DNA of 64,000 nucleotides, taken from assembly GCA_964023205.1 (NCBI GenBank), contig OZ026843.1, positions 8,417,029 to 8,481,028 on the forward strand, read 5' to 3'. This DNA is from Lutraria lutraria. Taxonomy: Eukaryota > Mollusca > Bivalvia > Venerida > Mactridae. The notes below the pieces were generated by a model. The model worked only from the letters and a program-made list of their open reading frames with translations. It was not told where the DNA came from and ran no database searches. Of the stretch, positions 25,101 to 40,100 are shown piece after piece (positions within the stretch are counted from its first letter, which is position 1; each line of letters opens with the position of its first letter). Made by a program: the position numbers and the translations under genes.

Positions 25101-28100
25101 AGTCAATGAATCACAAGTTCATAAAACACCAGACTTATCTGAGATTCCACTAAAACAGTCCATTGTTATCCATCTAATCAAATATGTCAAAATTATAATG
25201 TTGGTCATGTGACATAAAAAAATTATACAAAAAAAATTGACTACTTTCCGAACAAAATAAACATACTTAAGAATAAAGATTTGTTGACATAAAGAATGGT
25301 TAGAACTTTTAAGTCTTATAATTGAATAAAAAAAATTGATAAGAAAAAATATTAAAATCTTACCTTTTGGAATACTGAGTCTTTGTTGGTCTTTTTCAAA
25401 ACTTTTGAAGCTTTCAAGAAGAGCTTGTGACATCTTCTGAGTGGTTCCCGGCGTAAGTGGCGGGACTTGTGCTGTTGCTGGCACATCTGAAAATATAAAG
25501 ATTGACAAATAAGTATTTGAAGAACAAATAACATGGAATAAAATCTGTAAGAAAAATACTTCAATGAACAGACCTACATCTGAGCTCACATAGCAAAACT
25601 GATATAATAATGGACAATCATCTTCATATCATGATAACAGAATGTAATGACAACGTTATTATTCTCGCCATTAAACAGCAGCTCAGACGATGTCGAAACT
25701 TTTGATGAGAAAAGTAAATTATCCTGAAATAAATTATCAGCACAATTTATATATCATTCAAGTTTGCTAAATGTGATCTCTGAAAAAGAATAAATGCAGA
25801 ACAGACAAATTCATGGAAAAGTTGAGGAAAACTATTAATCTAGCTTTAAAAGTCACCGTACCCCCATACAAAATATCCCTGAAACATAACTGTGGTATCG
25901 GTGCTGGTATGGTGTAAATTCTATGATATGGTACAGCAGCAACACGTCTGGGGACCCGCTGACGGGCGCTTGAACTTGACACTCGATTCATCATGACCCG
26001 ACGGCGGTGAGGGCTCCATGAAATATCTTGTTGATACATATTTCGTCTTGGACTACGTCTTAGGTTTGAACTTGGCACCCGATTCACTCTATTCGCCATA
26101 TCTCTATGTTGTTGAGGATTCCAGCAATCAGTTTGTTGAGGCAGGTTACGTCTTTGACTGTACTGTCCTTCAATCTTGTGTGGATTTTGCTGGCTAGGAA
26201 GTTTGGGTTTACAATCTGGTTCATACTCCAGCATAACATCGTAAGGTTCAAACTTCAAACCCCTCTTGCTGGCAAACATGCATGATGATTTTCCTTCTTT
26301 CTCACAAGTCAAGTTTATTGGTTCAACCGGTACAGGTGTACTCGGCTTTCTCATCATCATGTAAGCATCGGGTTCGTCGTAGAAAACCATTTTGATATCT
26401 TAATGTCCAGAAGAAAAATCAACACTTATCCCAAATAGTTTGCTAGAATTCTAATCTACAAACACACACAACAACTCATGGTCCTTTGTCAATTAATCAA
26501 TACAAAGTCAGTCATCTATCACTAATTAATGAATATCAATTAATTAAATATCTTATGCAAGAATCACATCAATAATCTTCCAATAAATTCAGTGTACTAA
26601 ACACAACATAAATTGCAATAGATAAATATTATTTTCACACAATGTTGTCTACATGCACTACAAGTGTAGTAATAAGTCATTAATGTTTTTACATCGCTTA
26701 TATAGTGATGCACACAAATTAAGAGCAACTCTCAAAGTGTTTTTGAGAATTTTGAGTAAGCCTTTAGACTTGTTACAATCAAGTGATTATTACACTATGT
26801 CTCTCTTCTATTGTGACCATTGTCTTTATCATCATGTTAAACATTGTTTGCATAAAAGGTGATGAGACTTTTAATTGTTAAGTGGGACAATACTAGAACC
26901 TGATTGGGGCATCCATTGACACAAGGTGTTAGTGAGAAACACCCCTGTCTCCCATGTAATCAAATAGAGATTAACACCAATTTAATGTAGTGATTAAGAG
27001 GTAATTATCAGCCCCATTATAAAGTTAAATATCTATTATTATCTAATCTTAAGTAGTTATTACAACAGAAAATACAACAACAATGCTATTAAATATTACA
27101 TAATATATTAGGTTTTGATACATTTGATAAATAGGGTAAAATGAACATAAACATCAAATATCTGTCGTCTTTTTTCAATTAAGAAATATATTTTGTCATC
27201 TTTTTCTAGGTATTTTACCTCAACATTATTATAATAAATAGTTAGCATAATACAATCATTGTCTGCTTCATAGTTAAGAAAAATACTTTACATTTAATAA
27301 AACTCAGTTTTGAAGAAAACAACTTAACATTTGATAAAACAAGATTTTGAAGAAAAACACCAACTTTCTTCATCCCAGGAGTATATAATATTAAGATACG
27401 ACTCAAGTAAAGGAAATCATAATTATACTATAAAATATACATAATTCAGAAAAAAATGAAAAACTGGCAGGCATTATAGTATCTGGATATATGATAGGTG
27501 ATTTTCATAACAATTAACATAAAGACATATTAAGTTAGTACCTATTTATCAAACCACTATACAGATGATGGCGCGACCGTGATAGCGAAATGACAAGTTT
27601 CTTATGTCTGAACATATCAAATACATACAGTATATAAAATTAATCTTTCGTGATCGCACTTCATACATTCTCATATAAAAAAAATCCAGAATCAAAATGT
27701 CCTCTTTAAAAAATGATTACCGGTATACTTAAAATTGTCAAGTAATATGAAATATTTATAATGTAAAAATTTGGACCACAAATGTAACACAAGCACCTAT
27801 AGAACATCACTTATACATTATGTCTCAGAGTACGGTTTGGCATATGGCTGATGTGCAAGTTCGCTCGTTATTCTATCATTCTAGAGTATTCTTAAAATTC
27901 ATTTGGATTAATACCAATTAATAAATATCAAAGAAGAATTATATTTCAAACTGGATGTCTATACATATATCTTCAATTCAATATCCGGAAGTAACCAGAA
28001 AGATACAATCAAAGAGCATCACACGGTAGGTGGAACATTTTGTGCCATCCATAGGGTGTACAGAAGTCTCAAATTACAAAACAACTGTTTAAAAGACAAC

Positions 28101-31100
28101 TCTTATAACCAACGCCCCCTGAATGACATTACAATCACGCCACATGTTACATACAACAGTTATCACAATAATAGTATTAACGGGAACCAGAAAAAAATAT
28201 TATACCAATTTCTATACAAATGAGAGTGGGCAATGACTGAATGTTAAAATGACAAAGGACTATGCAAAAGTAGAAAAAATCAACCTTTAAGTACCAGCTA
28301 GGATTGCAATAATGCCAGAAACTTTAAAGATAAAGTACAAATAAAGGAACACAAATACTTATAGCAAATACTTGTACACATTAGAAAAGCCTCTCGTTAT
28401 ACACAACAACCATAAAAAGTGTCATCAAAGTAAGCAAAGGGAATGTCTTATACAAGCCTAGTAACAGATTCGGGACCAATTAATTTCTCCTTAAAATCGA
28501 CTTTAATTGGTTGTAAAAGCACTTGTGGTGAAAATCCCAGTCTTTAGTAGGATTAGTGCAATCCTCTGTGGACAGTTTGTATTAGAAAGTATTAGCGCAG
28601 ATAACCAGTGATGTTAGATGACTTAAGAAGTTAAGTGACACTTGAAAAATCTCAGTTCTTATTACATATGCTATGGTTTAATGGTGTTGATCTATGGGCT
28701 AACTAGCTAAGCACCTGGGGTGTTACACCAAGTGTCATATATGACAAGCATATTTCTTTTTTTTTCTGATGTGTCTTAAGCAGTAATTTATTTTCAGAAG
28801 TGATTATACATACTACTAATAACTAATTATGACTTACATTAATCATTTGTAGAAAATAAACAAGAAAAAAGTCATAGAATGTAACAATTAAAAGGATCTG
28901 GCTTTTAGCTAATTGCAATTGTTACTTTACCAATGCCGTTTAATGCCAGACTATTAATTCAAGAACATACAATAACAGAAATATCAACCAGACCCATATG
29001 AGTACCTGTTGATATATTTATCATGAATCAATTATCATACTGTTTTCTTTACATCAGACAATCACATGTCTTATTTATAAACAAACTAAGACATTAAAAC
29101 AAATTCTTTCTACTTAAAAATTAATTCAACATCATCCATACTGCAAGGCAGGTTTCATGAAATCTGTGCTGACACGAAATCACGGATCATTTTGATTTTC
29201 TGTCGTGTTGTTAGAAATTAAAATACTTTTACATGATCGCAGTACAACAAACATCAAACCAGAAAGATGTCCTTTATGACTGAGTGCAACGTTGACGAGA
29301 TAATTAAAAAATAAATGGCTATAAATCTAAAATTTTACGACACATCACAGGGTCGGGGTCTTTCAAATGACAAATTTTCAGCTTGTTAAGGCCATTAGGT
29401 AAGTAATTCCTTCGTGTTTCGATATCATTACGATACTTACATGATCATAGGAGAAAGTTCACCACCATTGACAACTGTCATTACAACGAAAACATGTCTT
29501 GCGTGTACATATACTTTGAACAAAAATAACAATGAAATAAATTAGAATAGATTTGATTTAACTGCACAGACTGTCATATAAATTTCAATGCACAATTCTG
29601 CTTGTTTCAGCATACGTTGATAGCTAGCAAGTCTCAGAAAAAAAGAATTTTCTAAAACAAAAAATATTGGCAAAAAATGAGTAAGATTATTTTTTTGATA
29701 TTTTTTTAAATAGACATGAGTTTTTTTTTGCAATCTAAATATTTTACACAAACTGATTCCATTTGAAAATATCACCAAGAAGGAAAATAAATTGCTTTAA
29801 TAACAATTTGAATTTGATAATAAAAATATATAATTTTTTTATAAACAATAAAATTCTAAATGTTTTGTTCATTTTTTATGCTTAAGTTGAATCTTATAAA
29901 ATATATTTTATAAAGGAGTTAACAAAAACATCTATTTATTGATGCAGTTTTACCATTTTTCTTTTTTTTTCACTTAGAAAAAAAGAGAATTTGAATGATG
30001 AAATATATATCATAAGATTACATGAATAGAATAATAGGCAATTTTAGTGCATATTTCGATCACTTACACACTGAACTAAGTTATCTAACAACAATTCAGT
30101 GCAGTTTTTGGCTACAGAAAACAAAAAAAAAGAAACAAGAAGAATTAAAACTATAACTGCTTTGTAGTGTACAATATAATAGCTCACTTCATTTGATATA
30201 GAATAAAACGCAGATTGTGTTAAAGTTGGCCTTTCATCAAATATTTTTTTGCTGTGATAACATAAGTGACTAAAGTAAGAATAATCCAGTCTTCAGTCAT
30301 CTACTTACTTAAAATGTCACAAGTTTTTACATTATGTTTGTCAAGCAGCTCAGTGGCAAACAATGCAGATTTCTTCAAGTAACATGTGAAAACAATGGGT
30401 ACAATGACACTCAAACATTAAGATCTGTCAGACGACTTTTAAACGAGGCAGACCGCTAGTCTGCAGCAAAGATTAGCCCAAATGAGCTGTCACAAACCCT
30501 CGGACATACACTGCTAGAGTACGGGAGTTGTTTTCTATTTCAAGTAATTGGTAATAATTACTGCGTCAAGACAAACCAACTTGACATGCTTTTTTTTATA
30601 TTTCAATTGTTTTTTTCTATTCAGACTATTTTTGTTCATTTCATCTTCTCTTATAATTGCAATCACACATTAACAGAATAAAATTGTCTTAAATGTACCG
30701 AATGTCTGGAGCGAACTCTTTGTTTATTTCGTAAATGTTCACAATTGGTTAATTGCGAGACACATTAAATCGGAATAATTTCAAATTGTCGCAAGACATA
30801 CGAATAAAAATCCTACAAAAAAAACAGTCACATTTAAAAAAAATTATATTGAGTAACGAACAGCAAAATTTTAATAGTTATCAATACAATACACAAGAAT
30901 ATAAGCACTTGGTGTTCAATAAAATACATAAATTTCATAAAGTTCACTATAGAAAAAAATACTGGAAAATATTAAGCAAATTAATGAACTATTTAAAATC
31001 CCCAAATATTCACATACTTCATGTCACGATTCATATTTTCCACTAACTTTCATTCTTGGAGACTGGTTCTCATCTAGACAAGACGGAATCAGCCTACTAA

Positions 31101-34100
31101 CAGACTGGTCGCTTTTAATGAATAAAAGAAATATTTTGAGTGTGTTAATTATAATACCTAGTATTAAAACATTTACACCGGTATTACGCTTTCTTGACTA
31201 GTAATACATCAACAGATGCCACTTTAATCCCTCTTTACAGCTATGGTACCAATATATTGAAATGCTTATTTGCATTTTTGAAAAATTATTACAGGAAATA
31301 CAAGATATTAAGTTATTCATGTATTCAAATTATTCTATCTTTTGTCATTTAATCGCTGGTATCTTTTTACTTAAAACTGTACAGTAAAAGTCAAGTACGA
31401 TTCTAATTTCCAAAATATGAAAAAAAATATCGCTTACATTTTCATTTCATGTTACCATGGAGAAATATTCATTACATTTATTCTACCTTATACCTATCTA
31501 TTTCAGTGAAAACAAGGATCACATAAAAATGGACACCACAATAATGGTAAGTTTTCAGTCAGAATTATTCATGTCTTCACGATATTAAATTAACCTGTAC
31601 ATGGTCTTATAAGTAGTTCAGTCTGGCCTGTTCAGGCTGCCATAAAAAATACCGAATTACAAAATAATAAGATAAATATGGACTGCTTCTACCATTGTTA
31701 CAGTAACTATCTGTTTGAATTTCATTCATAACTGTGTCATAAATAAGATAACAATACAATATAAAGCTCAATGAGGTCAAACCAGGGGAGACAATTCAGC
31801 CATTTAAGCAGATTCCTGTTAGCTCCTAATATTCGCAACAAGTGGAATGATTCAGATACTATCTCTTACTGTTAGGTCATTAATTTTGGGGTACTAAGGA
31901 ACACATTTAGCTTACTGTGGTGCAAGGTGCTTTAATTAAGGGAACAGGGAAAATAAGGACAAATTAAGGGGAAATGATTCATTCCAATAAAAATGTAATT
32001 TATTTTCATTGCGAAATAGTCAAGAAAGTTAAAAAATTATGAATACATAATTCACTTGGAAAAAATATTTTCAAAATATAACCACTGACTGTAACTTAAA
32101 GATTTCTTTTTTTTAAAATTGAAAGTATAAAAAAAATCATTTCAAATTTCACTAGGGCACATCGGACAGATAAAGCTAATGCTACAAAGTTAGAAGATTA
32201 TGACAATAATTCATATTGAAGTGTAATTCACAGTAAAATGTAGCTGCATAAATACTGGCCTAATCATGTGGGAGAGATACTCAAATGTCAACATTAAATG
32301 TCAACTTTACAGATGAACTATCATGTTTTCATAGGAGCACAGAATTCATTAAGAACCATTAACTATTTTCTAATCAGAAGTAATTAATTAACTGATGTAT
32401 TGTCAGTCAGTCAGTCGTGTGATTTTTTACCAAGTATGCTATCAGAGACGTATTTAATATTTTGGTTGAATTTAATTGTTATTATAATAATTTGTGTAGA
32501 AAATATTTCAGTCACTCAAGTTTGTTTCTAACGCTGTAATGAACATTATAAAAAACTGAAAATTAAACTTCTTTTAAAAACTACACCCTAGAAAATAATA
32601 CATTTATAGATATTTGTTTATATTTCATACTTATAAATAACAAACACATTTTATGATTGGAAACATAAAACTGGATATCAAACTTTTATTATACAGTAAG
32701 GCTTGTGAATCTTTTAACTAGAAACAAGTTTTAGACCACAAAGAACTAGAAATCAGTGAAAAGTTTCAAAACAATACAAAATACACCCATCTCCTAACTG
32801 TAAACAAATTCAATGTCTTGAAAATAATTTGTATAGGATTGGTCTGCAGGTGTACACCATTCCGAGAACACTTCAATCATGCAAAAAGGAAGTCTTTAAC
32901 TCACAATGGTCAAACATAACAGTAACAGAGATAAAGCTAATTGGTAGGTTAAAAACCACTAAGAATATTATCAATATAACAGATGTTACTAGGAAACAGT
33001 AAAATAAAAGGGAAGGTTACCACAATTCTTCTAGAGACACAAATATTATCAGCAACAATAGAGTTTTAAGACTAATTTGCAGACTTACAACTTTCAAGCA
33101 ACAAAATAACCACTTTGAAAGGAATTCATGATTTTTTCATGAACTATTATTGCATATTTCATGAACTAAATAGTTAATAAAGTATGAATAGCTATTTGAC
33201 AGGGGATATAACTGGCATTGGCTTCGAGTTCATGGAATGTACCCACTTGCTTGTCAGGTATGGGTAAAAATCTTATCAGCTTGGTAAAATATGAACCAGG
33301 GTATTTTTTTTAAAAACTCTTTGGGAATGGGTCCGGTCAGATTAGGAATTTTGAGTCGTGACAACTAGGTTATTGGGAAATTTTATCAATAGGCAATGTC
33401 AAATAAATTGAAAATTAAAATCTCTGGTTTTTTTGCATTAGTATACTATACTTCTTGTCAATACATGGTCACAACTTTGTCATTTGATGTCCAATTTTGA
33501 AATTCTTCTTTTTCAAATGTTCACTGGGAATTTCTCTATTTAGATGTGGGAAAATGGAGCCTTAAAGTGAACTGCTATAGGGTAGGGATCATTTACCGGT
33601 CTCTAACAAAGAAGGTAAAAAATCGCGGTTCAGAACTCCATTTATCCGAAAGTGGAATCTCTTGAACACAATAACGCAACAGCTCTTGGGAGTAAAATAT
33701 TACTGAGATCAATTGCCAAGAAACACTGAAAAAAGTTCTTAACAGAAATTTAATATTTCATTGAATGTTTAACTACTCAGCAACAAACTTTCAGCCTAAT
33801 ATTGCCATCTTATTTACAGCTAGAACACTTCAAATAATGAGCTTAGGAAATAAGAATCACTTATAAATACACTTATTCTGTTCATATTTAAATGTAGTAC
33901 ACCAAATGCAGGAAAAATCTACATTACGGTATACTTAACAATTCACAACTTGACCGAGTGTTAAAAATGAAATGTTAACAAGATGTGAAGATAAACTTAG
34001 TAAAACTCAGTGCAATCAAATAAATTTTGAAATCAACTCATGTTTCTTAATTTCTTCCACTTTCACCTTTCTTAATATTTTTTCAGAGGTAGGAAGAACA

Positions 34101-37100
34101 TCAAACTCAGATGGCACCAAAATGATCCTATCAACAGAGATGTTCTCCAGTGCGACCCCGTCAGCTGTTGGCACTGGTGTGTTTGATGTTTAATGAACTG
34201 TCTAATAAACATGAAAACATACAAATTGTGATGAGAAAGTGTGAAACATGAAAAACTTTATCAATTGATTACCCAGCACAATGTCAGGAGTCATTAAGTG
34301 ATATACCCAATTATCTATTGAGCAAAAAACATAAAAAGGCAACCACTTCTAACCAAGCCACACTCTAAAAAGTGAAACACTTTTGAAAATTTTGCTAAAG
34401 TTCTACAAAGAAATGTGCTAGGCATCTAACAAGATGAAGACACCATGTAGAAGTATACATGAACAGTGCTTGTTGCTGTATCTTTGAAATGAAAGCATTT
34501 TGTCGAATCTGATCGGATATATTAACAGCAGTTGCTATTCAATTAGCAGTTTTTTTAGTGTTTTTGTGCGCTCATTTTTGAGGAAAATAACTAGAGATGA
34601 AGGAGTGTACTGATTCATTCATCTTTAGTAAAAAAATATTTTAACTTATTTCTTCCTACCCGTAATTCATAATAAAGGTGAAACATAAAACAAATTAGAA
34701 GACCTTAATCTCTTTCATAATAATTTGTTTTAAATCGCCAATCAAGACTACTCGTAATGTCCGATAATGATAAAATATACATAATTCTGATATTGCACAT
34801 GTTTAAAACGAAGGAGACTAAATTGAGCAGGTTTGTATAATGTTTAATGTGAACTTCGAATGTTTCCTTATCACTGGTAATGTACTGGATAAAGTTGAAT
34901 GTACCATAAAGCATGTTGGCAGATTTCAACACATTTTAAACCAACAAACTCATGTTCTGTTCAACAACTACATTTAAATAAACATAATATAGCTTGTTAT
35001 TTTTTTTCTTAATTTCTCCACCTGTTTAATTTTTTTACACGTCAGCAATTTCACAGTGAGAGAAATTTTATCAAGAAAAATTTAAGCAACATCACCTGAT
35101 ATTATTTGAATGAGTGTACAAAGAAAATCACAGCATCGAGCTTAGGCGCAAAACTATCGTATTAACTTCATTATCAAGCTTTGTGTTACAACAGTTTTGC
35201 ATCAAGCTCTTGAGATGTGACTCAGATCTTGACTAGGCAGATTCCCATTTGTGAACATTACTCACAAATTGAAACTTACATTACAACAATTAATATCCTC
35301 GCAAGACTTCACCAGATTAATTGTTTGATGAAATACATGAATGAAATCATACAGTGAGACAGAAAAGAGCCATTTTTTCCTGCAGATAATGCCTCTGAAA
35401 ATAAGATATGGAGCCTGATTAATTCCCACTGAATTCTACTTAGGATTTAGAATCTGTTGGTCTAAGATCCTTAATGTATCTGCTCTGAATGCTACAGAAA
35501 ACTGTTAAAAGTACAAAAATAGTATTGGCCGATTGTCATCATTTCTTTAATAGTTACCATGGATACTATAATTTATTTCGATTTTTTTTGTAAGAGTTAT
35601 TGCCCTTGCTGAAAAAAACCCAGAAAAATACTAATTTCTGTAGATAATGCATCATGACCAACATTTTTCTTTATCCAATTAGACTGATACTGTGCTATTG
35701 CATCTTTTTACCATAGTTTTCATTGAATTTGATTGTCTTTAATTATTGAAGAACAGGTTACTCCCGCAAACTTCAATGCAAATTTTAAGGGAAAATAACT
35801 CAAATTTTAGAATGTCATTGCTTTTATAAAATCTCATGGTAAATCATTTTCTATCATAAAAACTTAGTTATAATAGTTAGGATCCAAATATCTTAAAATA
35901 TCTACCGTCTTTCTTCCTCTATTTCTGTCAAAAATTTGTAATCTTTGAATTTAATTATCAAAACATATATAAACTTACAATCCACCTGACTAAATAATTA
36001 TAAATATTCACTGTAGCAATGAGAAGGAAAGTTCAATTCAAGATACATACAAAGTACCACTAATCTTATATTTTATTGTTTTTACTATAATTTTAAACCA
36101 AAAACTGAGTGAGATGTCAATCAAAGATAACAGGTAATTGCTTTACAGTTTTGAAAATATATCAATGCATTTATTACAGGTTTGGCATCAAAAATTGGTA
36201 ACCCAAGTCAAAGTTTAAAAGAAGTTACCACAATCTTACACCAAACCCCTGTAAATATTTCGTTTGATGATTTTATATTGTGTGTGATGAAATTATGCAT
36301 TTATCTTAAATGTCTTTATCCCTGTAGTCAAACTTTGCCAGTGTTTGAATTCCTGAGGCATTCCTTCTTCTGTACACAGTTCACATTGCCTAATAATTAT
36401 AGACATGCCTACTTTATAAGGAATTAATTATAAGGATTTCAAAAGTAGCCACTTCCGTATCCAAGATAAGCCTTTCTGAGATCAAGATTCAGTATGACAC
36501 AAGCTCTTGACTTGTGCGACATTGGTTTCAATCTTTCAAAGCTTCGGGCTATGGAAGTCAGCTTCATTAAAACACTACAAAACACAAACATGCAAATATA
36601 TTGCACTAGTTTCGATCAACAAGTTGCTTTATGAATGAAATTGTACAAACTCACTATGCATACATACTTGCGTAAGATACTGCTGCGGGGTGAATTCAGA
36701 AATTTTACAGGATTGGCTTTGCAATGATATGGAAGGTGAAGGTCACTCCTTCAGTCAGCTTCACGATGCCCTTCCCAAAAATACTGACGACAAACTTTTG
36801 TTTTAATAACGCAGAAAACCACAATAATAATCACGACAATAATCTAAAATAGATTTTAATGAGTAGCGTAATTGGCTGTAACAATTGTTACGACTGGGGG
36901 ACCATTTAAAGAAACGAAAGTGGATATTTTTTACTAAATGTACTTATAACATGATCTGATAGCATCTGAAAGTCTGAGTGCCAATATTAGATTCATTCTG
37001 TTTATGCAAAACATATTCATTGAGCAGAATGGTTAGCATTCAATATTACCAAACATGTTTATTGAGGTAAATGGTTTAGTCTTCAAAATTACCAAACCTG

Positions 37101-40100
37101 TTTATTGAGGTAAATGGTTTAATATTCAAAATTACCAAACCTGTTTATTGAGGTAATTGGTTTAGTCTTCAAAATTACCAAACCTGTTTATTGAGGTAAA
37201 TGGTTTAATATTCAAAATTACCAAACATGTTTATTGAGGTAAATGGTTTAGTCTTCAAAATTACCAAACCTGTTTATTGAGGTAAATGGTCTAATATTCA
37301 AAATTACCAAACCTGTTTATTGAGGTAAATGGGTTAATATTCAAAATTACCAAACCTGTTCAATGAGGTAAATGGTTTAGTATTCAAAATTACCAAACCT
37401 GTTCAATGAGGTAAATGGTTTTGTATTCAAAATTACCAAACCTGTTCAATGAGGTAAATGGTTTAGTATTCAAAATTACCAAACCTGTTCAATGAGGTAA
37501 ATGGTTTAATATTCAAAATTACCAAACTTGTTCATGGTTTAATATAGAAAATTATGATATTGAGCATTGAAAAGGATGAGAAATGGAATTATAGGGACAT
37601 TACCTGTAATCATCTTGTCTTACCATGGACCATTTATTATTACAAGGTACCATTACATGTACAGTGCAACCTCTCAAAAGCAACACCTTTGGGAGTAGCA
37701 GAATTATGTTGCTCTAGAGAGGTTAAATTAATGGTTAAATCGTGCAGCAGGAAAGAATTATGCTGTTGTTGAAGGGAGGTTGTTGCTCAAAGCTGGGCCG
37801 CTCTGGAGAGGAGGCTAAACTGTGTATGACAACATATTTTGCAAAGTTTGTATTTTGGACAATGGTGATGTTTAAGAATAAAACAATGAAAGAATCATTT
37901 AAACATGTATTTTATCTATCTTTTCTTAATCTATTTATCAATTCATCTGACCAGCTGACTAGTCCCTGATATTTCATTCATGGCTTCAATTTTATTTCAA
38001 AATAATTATAATGAAAGAAATCCCAATTCTTCAAACTGATGTTATAAAAGTCCAGGAAATGGTGCATTGAACAAAGAAAATGTATAAATGTATGTCTGGT
38101 TTCAACTTAATCTCATCTGTAGTCTTCTACATAAAGCTAACATTTCATAATCTTCAGATTTGTATCTTGATCATAAAGTTGTACATTGCTCACATCTATC
38201 AATCCAAAGTCTGCCATAGAATGAACATAATCATAATTTTGTCAAGCGCTAGATTTGACAGACAGGCGGGGATGTAACAACACTATCATACTCAGGAGTA
38301 CAGCACTTACATATATTTGTCTATAACTCAGTGTCTCCATAGTTATATTAATAGAACAAGTCTCTGAAAAAAGGTTCAGATTTTTTTCCCATCCACCATT
38401 TTTTTTTTTTTTGAGAATAAGTTTATAATTTATGACAGAGCAGCAAAGTAATAAAAACTCTAGAGTTATCATTGATAAGCAACTCAAAGTATCACTCTAT
38501 CTATGATAACGTCCATGTTATCTAACAAGGACCATAAAATTAGTATGGAGTCCTATAAAACATTCATTGCCCTGCCACTGTAGATCTATCAAACTAATTT
38601 ACTGCGTAACAACATAAATATTAACCCACATGGACAGACAACATAACTGTAATCTTAGAAAAATCGCAGATAAAAAATTGGGGTGAAAAACCTTCACAAG
38701 AAAAGGGTTCAGGGTTTTATCAACTCTGTTTTTTAAGGTACAATTTTTAACAGGCAGACTTAAGAAATTTTAAGATCAAGAAACCTTTTAAATACAGTTC
38801 CTTAAGACTGATTAAATGATTTCAGCAATAATGTGAGCATCTAAATTTATCATTTCCCTTCTTGTGAAAACACATTTATTCAGATGGAAAATACACAAAA
38901 TGTTGAAAATACAAAAAATGTTGAAAATAACAAAAAAGTTTTTGGATTTGTAATCAAACAACATCAAAATCCTCCAAAAAAATTAGAAAGGTCTTATTTT
39001 GTTTCAGTGGGTTAAATGCTGTTTCAATGATAATTTCAGTAATATACAGCAGACGGTTCACCTAACCAATTGTGCTAGACTGTATTCTAACCAGTACTAA
39101 CTTACTTACGCTTCCATATGGAACCAGCAACTTCTCCATATAATTATAGAGGAAAATTTTCTTATAAGGCCATTATAAATTAATTGCTTGATTATCATCC
39201 AAATTTTTCTCAAAAAGGGGGCGGGGGTAGAATTTTATTTTTTAATTTTTATTTTTCCAAAAACCTTATTGAGACCAGAGTATAATACAGAACAAAAGAC
39301 TGATAACTGTCCCTCCGTTTACTTAAGTGAGATTCAGCATTTCTGACATGATAAATAGAAATATTATGCATTCTGTTGATTTTTCTAACTGTACCCAGGG
39401 TAAATCCTAACAACCACAAACATGTCTACGTCTTTGAAAACCTTCCCCTTTTTGGCTCAATTAGACACATATCACAAATGGGATAAATGGGATTTTTAGC
39501 CCGGAGTCGAGTTTGGTTGTCACAAAATCGTAATACAAGTCAAACAATGACTATACGTCGCTATAATTACATGCGAACCAGTCTTTTGGCCATCATAAAC
39601 AGCAACAATCAGAAAAAAAACATGTTTTTATTTTCATGATTTCGGCTGCACAAAAATCAGCTGTTTGACGATTATACTCTTCAACGCGTAAACTGGTTCC
39701 CGTTCCATGATGCAGTGCACCAAAGGCTTTGTACACACAAGTCAACGGGAACCAGTTTGTTCAACGCGGAGACAATGTGTACACTACGGTAGCGCTATGC
39801 ACTGACCTGTGTTATTCTGCTCGGGGCATTATGGGTATTTGCAGGAACTACTTACAAAATGGAAATTATAAACAATAACATAGCGTGACGTCACCGTATG
39901 GTACCAAGCGTACTTCAACATTGCGTTTCATTGAATAATTAGTGTTATTGATGAAAGCACAAGAATAGAAATGGTACAACGTATTCATTTTACATAACCA
40001 AACAAATTTTGTTAATAACATACAGCCGATATGGTTGTTTTGACATTTTTAATCCTTCCGCGGAACTATACTTTTAGCGTATGTATAACTATCTAAATGT

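Noticed and set aside
24642..25106. 154-codon minus-strand frame in ETS intron 2 as a separate gene or cassette exon
   Set aside because: No family resemblance, no convincing splice signals in frame with neighbours, and a composition like the surrounding intron.
37006..37545. CRISPR-like array
   Set aside because: Units abut with no unique spacers, and the DNA is eukaryotic; it is a minisatellite.
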